5,107 bases of DNA from an uncultured Polyangiaceae bacterium (GTDB lineage: Bacteria > Myxococcota_A > Polyangia > Polyangiales > Houyiibacteriaceae), in assembly GCA_947258625.1 (NCBI GenBank), contig CAMYJN010000230.1, forward strand, positions 1 to 5,107, given 5' to 3'. The position numbers were made by a program, and so were the translations under genes. Positions 1-5,107 of the stretch are shown one piece after another. Every line of letters starts with the position of its first letter. Within the stretch, counting starts at the first letter, position 1. The notes under the pieces were generated by a model. It was not told the origin of the DNA and did not search any database. It worked only from the letters and a program-made list of their open reading frames with translations.

Positions 1-880
1 AAACGGTAGACCGAGGAGCGCGTTGCCAAGGGCGATCAAAGCGATGAAGGCGAGCAGCATGGCCCCAACGTTCAAGGCCAACTTCATGCCTTCGTACGCC
101 CCCCGCGCGGCGGCGTCGATTACGTTCGCGTCCGGGCTATCAACCTCCATGGCGAAGTCATCTTCGATTTCACGCGTCTCGGTCTCCGGCCACATGACTT
201 TGGCGATCACCAAAGCGGCCGGAGCACTCATCACGGTTGCAGCGATCAGATGCCCGGCAATGTCTGGAAAGACGCCTTTGAGTAGACCCACGTAGGCCCC
301 CCGCGACGGTGGCAAAGCCGCCGGTCATCACCGCGGTGAGCTCCGACATGCTCATCTTCCCGATGAACGGTGCGATCATCAGCGGCGCCTCGGTCTGGCC
401 GACGAAGGTGTTGGCGGCCACGGAAAGCGTTTCGGGCCCGGAGGTCTTCATGGTGCGGCGCATGATCCACGCGAAGATGCCCACCAGGCGCTGCATGATG
501 CCGAGGTAATAGAGAATCGTCATCAACGAGGAAAAGAAAATCAGCGTTGGAAGCACGTTTATCGCAATCGTAAACTTCTCCGACGCGAAGTCGCCAAAGA
601 TGAATTCGGTGCCTTCGGCGGTGAAGCCGAGCAAAGCGAGCACCAGGTCGTTGAGAACCGAAAAGAGCCGTAGTCCAAGGTCGGTCTTCATCACGAGGAC
701 GCCGAATGAAACTTGAAGGCCGATTCCCCATGCGATGACCCGCCAAGGAATCCGTTCGCGATGCTTGGAGAACAGCCACGCGATCGCCACCATTGCGAAC
801 AGACCGAAAAGTGAGATCAGGCGCTGCCAAAAAGGCACCGCACCGACGTCGGTGCTCAAGAGGGCGGCAAGGCTTTGCAT
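1..880 (-). pseudogene. CNT-family (NupC-type) nucleoside transporter, frameshifted and cut by the window edge
   Basis: Intact members are inner-membrane symporters that take up nucleosides with H+ or Na+. Frame one (880-299) encodes 194 residues: a CNT N-terminus with membrane segments near 21-38, 47-64 and 105-125, then SVAANTFVGQTEAPLMI (153-169) holding the nucleoside-binding GQTEAP motif of hairpin 1, and [11 protein letters not shown] (184-194). The reading then goes wrong: the same frame runs into unrelated sequence and stops at 170. Frame two (297 to the left edge, 99 codons without a stop) carries the true continuation: AYVGLL, then [20 protein letters not shown], a highly conserved CNT block, and a hydrophobic segment ending in [13 protein letters not shown]. 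Family members have about four residues between AG and AY where only one nucleotide is left here. The C-terminal half with hairpin 2 lies outside the window. The start is 22 nt after the sulfotransferase stop; its ribosome-binding site is weak. If the lesion is an assembly error, this is an ordinary transporter gene. Confidence 0.9.
297..302 (-). other. Six-G run at the site of the transporter frameshift
   Basis: Read on the minus strand, this G run joins the two frames of the CNT transporter. Upstream, the codons give TVAG in frame one; downstream, GCC TAC GTG gives AYVG in frame two, with one extra G between them. Related proteins carry about four residues here (for example the SVLG of human CNT3, from memory), so 12 nt are expected where 1 is found, a loss of about 11 nt. 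Gly-rich codons at both ends would have supplied G-rich direct repeats for slippage. Confidence 0.75.
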
Positions 881-902
881 CGCCGCGGATACTAGCCGGT
901 TT

Positions 903-2171
903 TCATTCGTAGGGAACGTCGAAGCGGGCGCGATAAGTCGCGATACGCGGCTCTACGTCTTCTTTCGTCATCCCGAAGTCTGCGAGGGAGTATTTGTGAC
1001 GGCCGTACTTGTGTTGCTTGTTCACCTTTTGCGAGGCCTGCATGAGGCGGACGGTGGGGGTGGTGAGCTCGAGACCGGCAGCCTCGTAGATCCGCACGAC
1101 CTCGGGCAGCGGGTCCTTGATCAAGTCGTAGTACGAAACGTCGATGAAGCCTCGATCGGCGACGCGTTCCCGAGTTGCTAGCGCTCGCCGTGCCATGTTC
1201 TCAATTTTGCCGAGCCAGTGGCTGGCGACCCGCTTTGGATCCACCTCGTCGCTGAAGATCATTTGAAGGTGGGTGAGCATGCTGAAGAGCGAAGGGCTCG
1301 TCTTGAGCGGGTCGCGGTGGGTGTGGACGAGTAGCGCCTTTGGAAACACCTGCAGCAGAGGGTCGAAGTACTCTTGATGGTGCGGTGTCTTGAGCACCCA
1401 GCGGACGTCCTTGCCTATCCCCGGCCGCTGCCATTGCAAGTACTGCATCATGCGCCTGAGCGCCTGATAGGCCGGAACGTGATCCTGAGCTTCGAGCCAC
1501 TTGGAGTACGTGGGCACGTTCATCATCGCCTCGGGGGTCGTCGTCAGAAACGCCTGCTCGAGGAGGATCACCTCTTCTTCGGGCGCGTCTGGCTCGGCGG
1601 GATGGATCGCGAAGAAGCCCGGTGACATGTACTTGAGCCCTTTGGCAGCGGCGGCGGCCTGCGCGAAGCGCGGGTCTTTCTTTTGCCCGACTTTCTGCTT
1701 CGCGGGCGCGGGATTGATCGCCTCCCAGGAGGCCAGCGAACGAATGGCCGGGTCCTGTGCGATCAAACGATGCAACATCGTCGTTCCGGTGCGCGCCAGT
1801 CCGGCGACGACGATCGGCGCCTCGACCTGAATGTCCAGGATTTCGGGGTGCCGTTTGATCGTGTCTTGGGCCACCAACTTGTTGGTCAGTACACCTACGA
1901 TTCGGCCGCGGATGATCATGTGCCCCACCGGATTGAGCCGCGCCTCACGATTGATCGAGTCGACCAGCACCTCGAGCGGCTCGAGGAAACCCTCGTCGCC
2001 AAAATCGTCGAGACCGACTTTGCGCCGTGCGTCCGAAAGCACCCTTCGCACCGTGATCGGCTTCCCGCCGATGCCTAGCTTCCACAACGCACGGCCAATG
2101 CGATTGGCCAGGGCAATCGCGGCAGGGCGGTACGGCTTGCCAAAGCTGCTCGTGATCTCAGCCGAAGACAT
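903..2171 (-). CDS. Sulfotransferase family protein (Sulfotransfer_3 type)
   Basis: This is a predicted transferase moving a sulfuryl group from PAPS to a hydroxyl-bearing acceptor, which cannot be named from the sequence. With the start used here it has 422 residues. A helical N-terminal part of about 115 residues precedes the nucleotide-binding core. The 5'-phosphosulfate loop is VVAGLARTGTT (121-131), the family's GxxRSGTT motif with Thr in place of Ser. The central segment has EEEVILLEQAF (198-208), RWVLKTPHH (257-265, Lys261) and the 3'-phosphate motif HTHRDPLKTSPS (284-295, Arg286). The tail with KYGRHKYSLADFG (388-400) and a final YRARFDVPY is typical of large actinobacterial and proteobacterial members as I recall them. 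An upstream in-frame ATG at 2252 would add 27 low-complexity residues and overlap the DUF1214 gene by 73 nt; the ATG at 2171 instead gives an 8-nt gap and the family-like beginning. No signal peptide is seen. A weak GAG or a distant GGAG could serve as ribosome-binding site. Confidence 0.9.
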   Translation of the reverse strand: MSSAEITSSFGKPYRPAAIALANRIGRALWKLGIGGKPITVRRVLSDARRKVGLDDFGDEGFLEPLEVLVDSINREARLNPVGHMIIRGRIVGVLTNKLVAQDTIKRHPEILDIQVEAPIVVAGLARTGTTMLHRLIAQDPAIRSLASWEAINPAPAKQKVGQKKDPRFAQAAAAAKGLKYMSPGFFAIHPAEPDAPEEEVILLEQAFLTTTPEAMMNVPTYSKWLEAQDHVPAYQALRRMMQYLQWQRPGIGKDVRWVLKTPHHQEYFDPLLQVFPKALLVHTHRDPLKTSPSLFSMLTHLQMIFSDEVDPKRVASHWLGKIENMARRALATRERVADRGFIDVSYYDLIKDPLPEVVRIYEAAGLELTTPTVRLMQASQKVNKQHKYGRHKYSLADFGMTKEDVEPRIATYRARFDVPYE

Positions 2172-2179
2172 CGAACTCG

Positions 2180-3280
2180 TCAGAGCTCCGAAAGCTTCAC
2201 CACCCGCGTCTGGGGCTGAGGATGCTCCGTGGCTCGCACCCAGCGCCAACACATCGTGCCCTCTTCATGCCCTACGGTGTCGATCCAGTTGTCGAAGCCC
2301 TTGTTCTGCGCGGCAACCACCACTCGGACGGAGCCATCGGGACGATACTTCGCCGTGTGCTTGTTCACATGGACCGGGTAGTAACGATAGTCGAGCGACT
2401 CCATCCAGTAGTTGTTGAGCTGGAAGTTCCAGTGCTCACATTCGGGTGGCGTGGCGTCGATCACCAGGGCCTCGTCCGGCGCGAGCTTCCAATAGCTGTG
2501 ATAGTAAGCGATGTCGGGCACCCCACCCGCCATGTTCGAGACGTTCTGGTCGAATCGGGGCAACTGATTGGTGTGCTGCTTGAAGCCTTCCGCCCAACTC
2601 GCGAAGAGCATCGCAGCGCCGGCCACGAGGCCAGCCGATTGAGTAAGCCCCTCCGCACAGCGGATCGGATCGAATGGCGTCGGCATTCCGTCCCCGCCGA
2701 GGCGTTCGATGTGCAGGTCCGCAATGGTTTCGTTTTCGCGATCCAAACGTGTCTGGCGGACGATCAGGGTGCCGGTGTCCTTCTCCATCGGTAGCCAGTT
2801 TCCCGGTTGCTTCTCGGTGCTGAGGATGATCTCGAAGCTTCCGTCCGGCGCGACGTCCAGCGTCGACGCTTCGAGGTACCCCGTCGGCGGCATGCCGCGA
2901 CCTTGCCCATAGTTCCCCTTTTGCGTGAAGAAGCCGAGATAGTGAACGGTCCCGCGGTTGCCCCAGATGCGATACTCGTGATCGCCACTAATCGCCGCGT
3001 TTTGGTAGTAGTTGTCGGGATGATCGGCGCCCATCTTCGCCGTTTCGTGGACCACCCGTTGGAGCACGGGCGCGAGCGGGTCGTTGTGCTCGACGAACGT
3101 TTGCAGCGCCGCGCGCGTGATCCGGCTCAGGTACCGGAAACCCTCCATGCGATTCAAGGGATCGCTCGGTGTGTTGGGCCCAAGCACGACGTTGCCAGCC
3201 ATCTTGAGGGTGTCACAAAACTGGTTCCACACCGTTCCGTCGAGGATCTCTCGTTCTTGTTTGCTCAGCTCATCGCTCAT
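2180..3280 (-). CDS. DUF1214 domain-containing protein of unknown function
   Basis: I recognise this 366-residue protein as a DUF1214-type protein (Pfam PF06742). Its biochemical role is unknown to me, so none is assigned. It has no signal peptide or membrane segment and is probably soluble and cytoplasmic. The N-terminal half contains FRYLSRITRAAL (48-59), then DNYYQNAAISGDHEYRIWG (89-107), a part seen in long DUF1214 proteins. The C-terminal DUF1214 region is rich in aromatic residues: AYYHSYWKL, then ECEHWNFQLNNYWMESLDYR (280-299), and DNWIDTVGH (330-338), followed by a WRWV strand. The many conserved Trp, Tyr and His residues suggest a ligand-binding beta-fold, but this is inference. The start is well supported: GAGGG, overlapping the SDR stop codon, lies 6-7 nt upstream of the ATG. 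The stop codon is 8 nt before the sulfotransferase start. In the family such proteins sometimes accompany DUF1254 domains; none is present here. Its place between an SDR and a sulfotransferase suggests a lipid or xenobiotic pathway. Confidence 0.88.
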   Translation of the reverse strand: MSDELSKQEREILDGTVWNQFCDTLKMAGNVVLGPNTPSDPLNRMEGFRYLSRITRAALQTFVEHNDPLAPVLQRVVHETAKMGADHPDNYYQNAAISGDHEYRIWGNRGTVHYLGFFTQKGNYGQGRGMPPTGYLEASTLDVAPDGSFEIILSTEKQPGNWLPMEKDTGTLIVRQTRLDRENETIADLHIERLGGDGMPTPFDPIRCAEGLTQSAGLVAGAAMLFASWAEGFKQHTNQLPRFDQNVSNMAGGVPDIAYYHSYWKLAPDEALVIDATPPECEHWNFQLNNYWMESLDYRYYPVHVNKHTAKYRPDGSVRVVVAAQNKGFDNWIDTVGHEEGTMCWRWVRATEHPQPQTRVVKLSEL

Positions 3281-3285
3281 TTGAT

Positions 3286-3292
3286 TCCCTCA
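3286..3292 (-). promoter_or_regulatory. Shine-Dalgarno of the DUF1214 gene, overlapping the SDR stop codon
   Basis: On the minus strand the end of the SDR gene reads TGAGGGAATCAAATG. The stop TGA supplies the first bases of GAGGG, which sits 6-7 nt before the ATG at 3280. This is the best ribosome-binding site in the window. It fixes the start of the DUF1214 gene and suggests that ribosomes finishing the SDR can reinitiate on the next gene, giving coupled translation. Confidence 0.7.
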
Positions 3293-4303
3293 AAGCACGT
3301 CATGTTTGCGCAGAAGCGCTTCGGTCTTGCTCCAAAGCAGCGCGCCGTTCTTCGGATCCATCGAAGCTTCCGACGACTCCTTGAACCGCATCATGTGCAT
3401 GTACTCGCCGGTCTTCTCACCCATTTCATCCGAAGACACGAGATAGTCGACCGGAATCGACGCCTTTTCGGGACTTTGGAAGAACATAGCCATGACGGGG
3501 CTGAGAACTGGCTTGAGCCAGTTGGGCGCCTCGCGCGCCATGTTGGAGTTGACGGCGCCCGGACAGAGCGCGTGGACACAGACGTCCGGGTTTCCGCCAC
3601 TGCCCCCGGGATTGAGACGTCTCGAAAGCTCGTGGAAGAAAGTCGTCAGGTGTAGCTTGCTCAATCCGTAGTGCTTAACCCCGTCGGTCACGCCGTATTC
3701 GATCGGCCGGCCGAACGCGTCGAAGTCGATCGGGATCGAGCTCCGGTGGGTCTCCGAGGAAATGAAGATCAGCCGCGGTGGATCCTCGGCGCGAGAATTG
3801 TGACCGTAGACCGCATTCGGAATCACTCCGTCACGCAGCAATCGGCGGAGCACGACGAACTTGGCGAGGAAATTGACCGCAAACATCAGCTCGAGACCGT
3901 GCTTGTTCGTGCGCGACGTGACCGGAACGACACCTGCATTGAACACCGCGACGTCGAGCGTCACGTTGCGGTCCCGGAGCTCGTCGCAAAAGGCTGCAAT
4001 CGAGTCGAAATCGCTGAGGTCGACGTGCATCATCTCGACGCTGCCGCCACTGCTTTCGACCCGAACCTCTTCCCCCGCTTCGGGAATCCCGCTTCGGCAG
4101 GCCATGATCACGTGGGCGCCGCGCTTTGCGAGCCGATTCGCAATTCCCTTCCCCAAGCCGCTGTTGGCGCCGGTTACTAAACAGACGCGGCCATCGAGCC
4201 GCACGCGATCCGGAACGGGATCGACCTTCGCCTCTTCGCTTCGCTGGTCGAGCAACCCGCTCACGACCGCACTCAGCGGGTTCTGGTGGGTCCTATTGGC
4301 CAT
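3290..4303 (-). CDS. Short-chain dehydrogenase/reductase (retinol dehydrogenase-like)
   Basis: This is an NAD(P)-dependent oxidoreductase of the classical SDR family, expected to interconvert an alcohol and a ketone or aldehyde in the cytoplasm. The 337-residue product carries every core motif: the Rossmann glycine motif TGANSGLG (44-51), Asp95-Leu96 for the adenine ring, NAG (122-124), the structural Asn144, Ser182/Ser183 on the catalytic strand, YGLSK with catalytic Tyr212 and Lys216, and PG (248-249). Arg70 after the second strand suggests NADPH, but this is inference. The tail after about residue 280 (a TGEYM-like motif, then LLWSKTEALL) resembles retinol-dehydrogenase/WWOX-type SDRs rather than FabG. 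About 35 residues precede the Rossmann fold; they show no signal peptide and contain no alternative ATG before Met67, so I kept the first start although no good Shine-Dalgarno is seen. The gene ends 9 nt before the DUF1214 gene, which implies co-expression. The substrate cannot be read from the sequence. Confidence 0.93.
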   Translation of the reverse strand: MANRTHQNPLSAVVSGLLDQRSEEAKVDPVPDRVRLDGRVCLVTGANSGLGKGIANRLAKRGAHVIMACRSGIPEAGEEVRVESSGGSVEMMHVDLSDFDSIAAFCDELRDRNVTLDVAVFNAGVVPVTSRTNKHGLELMFAVNFLAKFVVLRRLLRDGVIPNAVYGHNSRAEDPPRLIFISSETHRSSIPIDFDAFGRPIEYGVTDGVKHYGLSKLHLTTFFHELSRRLNPGGSGGNPDVCVHALCPGAVNSNMAREAPNWLKPVLSPVMAMFFQSPEKASIPVDYLVSSDEMGEKTGEYMHMMRFKESSEASMDPKNGALLWSKTEALLRKHDVL

Positions 4304-4336
4304 GGCCGACGCACTTTAAAGAACTCGGTTCCACTG
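4304..4336 (-). other. 33-nt spacer between pdxJ and the SDR gene
   Basis: This is the longest intergenic gap in the window. It contains an A/T-rich patch (TTCTTTAAAG on the minus strand) but no inverted repeat with a T-run, so no intrinsic terminator. It is too short to hold a complete, convincing promoter by itself, and no clear Shine-Dalgarno precedes the SDR start. Read-through from pdxJ is therefore likely, although a promoter inside the 3' end of pdxJ cannot be excluded. Confidence 0.4.
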
Positions 4337-5077
4337 TCAACGAGCCCCTGTAATTTCAAGGTATTCGGCCACGACAGCCCCCAGGCCGACAAACATCGCC
4401 CGAGCCATCAGCGCATGTCCGATCGAAACTTCATCGATCCCAGGCAAGGTCAGAAACGTCGCTAGATTTTGCAAGTCCAGGTCGTGGCCGGCATTGACGC
4501 CGAGCCCATGGCCGATCGCGCATTGGACCGCCGCGCGATAGTGATCGAGGCTGCGACTCAATGCATCGCCTCCGTGCTCGAACGCGCGCGCGTAAGGCTC
4601 GGTGTAGAGCTCGATGCGATCGGCGCCCAGCTCCGCCGCCCAATCGATCGCGGAGGGCTCCGGGTCCACGAACACACTCACGCGCACCCCGCTCGCTCGA
4701 AAGCGACGGATGATCTCGGCGAGCTCCTCGCTGGGGGTATCGGCAGCCCAGCCGGCCTCGCTCGTGAGCTCACCAGGCCGGACGGGCACGAGCGTGCACT
4801 GATCGGGGCGGACGTCTTGGACGAGCTCGACGAGCTCAGGCCGCGGGTCGCCTTCGATGTTGTACTCGACGCGGTCGCGCACCGATTCGAGCGCTTTGGC
4901 GATCTCGTAGACGTCGAGGGGGCGTATGTGCCTCTGGTCGGCGCGCGGATGAACCGTAATTCCCGGAGCGCCAGCGTCCGCACAGACCTGGACGGCCTCG
5001 ACGAGGCTGGGCACGGACCCGCCTCGTGAATTTCGAAGCGTGGCGACTTTGTTCACGTTGACGCTGAGCCTCACCAT
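4337..5077 (-). CDS. pdxJ: Pyridoxine 5'-phosphate synthase PdxJ
   Basis: This cytoplasmic TIM-barrel enzyme condenses 1-deoxy-D-xylulose 5-phosphate with 3-amino-2-oxopropyl phosphate, the last ring-forming step of the DXP-dependent vitamin B6 pathway. The 246-residue product has the family's usual length. Visible hallmarks are the N-terminal strand LSVNVNKVATLRNSRG (4-19), ITVHPRADQRHI (40-51, with His43, Arg45, Arg49 and His50), YNIEGDP with Glu75 at the position of the E. coli catalytic glutamate, TLVPVRP (95-101), FVDPEP (136-141), IELYTEPYA (155-163), VNAGHDL with His198, and SIGHAL (218-223). Asn9-Lys10 replaces the Asp-His of E. coli PdxJ, and with HPR and NIEG this resembles the Bacteroidota-type subgroup as I remember it. 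The ATG start matches the family N-terminus. A GGAG lies about 15 nt upstream, which is far for a ribosome-binding site. The next gene is an SDR 33 nt downstream, not acpS, the common partner of pdxJ in proteobacteria. The identity is secure; the subgroup is from memory. Confidence 0.96.
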   Translation of the reverse strand: MVRLSVNVNKVATLRNSRGGSVPSLVEAVQVCADAGAPGITVHPRADQRHIRPLDVYEIAKALESVRDRVEYNIEGDPRPELVELVQDVRPDQCTLVPVRPGELTSEAGWAADTPSEELAEIIRRFRASGVRVSVFVDPEPSAIDWAAELGADRIELYTEPYARAFEHGGDALSRSLDHYRAAVQCAIGHGLGVNAGHDLDLQNLATFLTLPGIDEVSIGHALMARAMFVGLGAVVAEYLEITGAR

Positions 5078-5107
5078 CGCGGGCTGTCTTAGCTCCGGAT
5101 GAGAGGC

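Noticed and set aside
295..303. Programmed ribosomal frameshift at the six-G run
   Set aside because: A programmed shift would restore the frame but not the roughly four conserved residues missing at this point, and no CNT transporter is known to me to use one.
246..830. Second minus-strand frame of 194 codons inside the transporter
   Set aside because: It is out of frame with the CNT motifs; its Arg/Asp/His-rich product is a shadow of the real hydrophobic frame.
881..902. Terminator or promoter between the sulfotransferase and transporter genes
   Set aside because: The 22-nt gap has no inverted repeat with a T-run and is too short for a separate promoter with recognisable elements.
735..1181. 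Plus-strand open frame of 148 codons covering the sulfotransferase-transporter junction
   Set aside because: It crosses two real minus-strand genes and shows no motif, membrane segment or convincing ribosome-binding site.
1831..2418. Plus-strand open frame of 195 codons
   Set aside because: It is the antisense of the sulfotransferase 5' end and DUF1214 3' end; its Ser/Arg-rich composition and lack of motifs mark it as a shadow frame.
2807..3655. Long plus-strand open frame of 282 codons
   Set aside because: It lies opposite the DUF1214 and SDR genes, both clear family members, and spans their junction. Its translation is rich in Arg, His and Val, as expected for the complement of a high-GC gene, and shows no recognisable motif.
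4574..4594. Alternating GC run as a possible Z-DNA or repeat element
   Set aside because: It is a short stretch of Ala/Arg codons within pdxJ (the PYARAFEHGG region) and fits normal high-GC codon use.
4469..5029. Plus-strand open frame of 186 codons opposite pdxJ
   Set aside because: pdxJ is unmistakable on the other strand; the Arg/Asp/Leu-rich product has no family features.

Overview
The window is a compact, gene-dense stretch of bacterial chromosome. By eye it is G+C-rich, around 60%. All five genes lie on the minus strand, so they read from right to left, and no gap between genes exceeds 33 bases. No RNA gene, insertion sequence, CRISPR array, phage gene or clear terminator is visible. 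The gene content (a sulfotransferase of the Sulfotransfer_3 type, a DUF1214 protein, a retinol-dehydrogenase-like SDR and a CNT nucleoside transporter) suits a free-living, high-GC environmental bacterium. A Myxococcota/Binatota-like or other deltaproteobacterial-grade lineage is my guess, but the window holds no marker that settles this.

Layout in transcription order. (1) 5077-4337, pdxJ, pyridoxine 5'-phosphate synthase, complete, of the sequence type I associate with Bacteroidota rather than E. coli. (2) 4303-3290, a classical short-chain dehydrogenase/reductase with complete cofactor and catalytic motifs. (3) 3280-2180, a soluble DUF1214-domain protein of unknown function. (4) 2171-903, a PAPS-dependent-type sulfotransferase. 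(5) 880 to the left edge, a concentrative nucleoside transporter (CNT/NupC type). It is broken by a frameshift at a six-G run and also runs off the window.

Genes 2-4 are separated by only 9 and 8 nt, and the ribosome-binding signal for gene 3 overlaps the stop codon of gene 2. This looks like a translationally coupled operon, and a shared pathway acting on a hydrophobic alcohol/ketone substrate (oxidation or reduction, then sulfation) is a reasonable but unproven reading. pdxJ, 33 nt upstream, and the transporter, 22 nt downstream, are probably co-transcribed but have no obvious metabolic link to the trio.

The most notable sequence-level observation is the transporter lesion. The reading frame shifts, and about four conserved residues are also missing. 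This is best explained by a deletion of about 11 nt between short G-rich repeats, either a real pseudogenising event or an assembly error. I see no clear novel defence or mobile system here; the SDR-DUF1214-sulfotransferase cassette is the best candidate for an undescribed metabolic unit.
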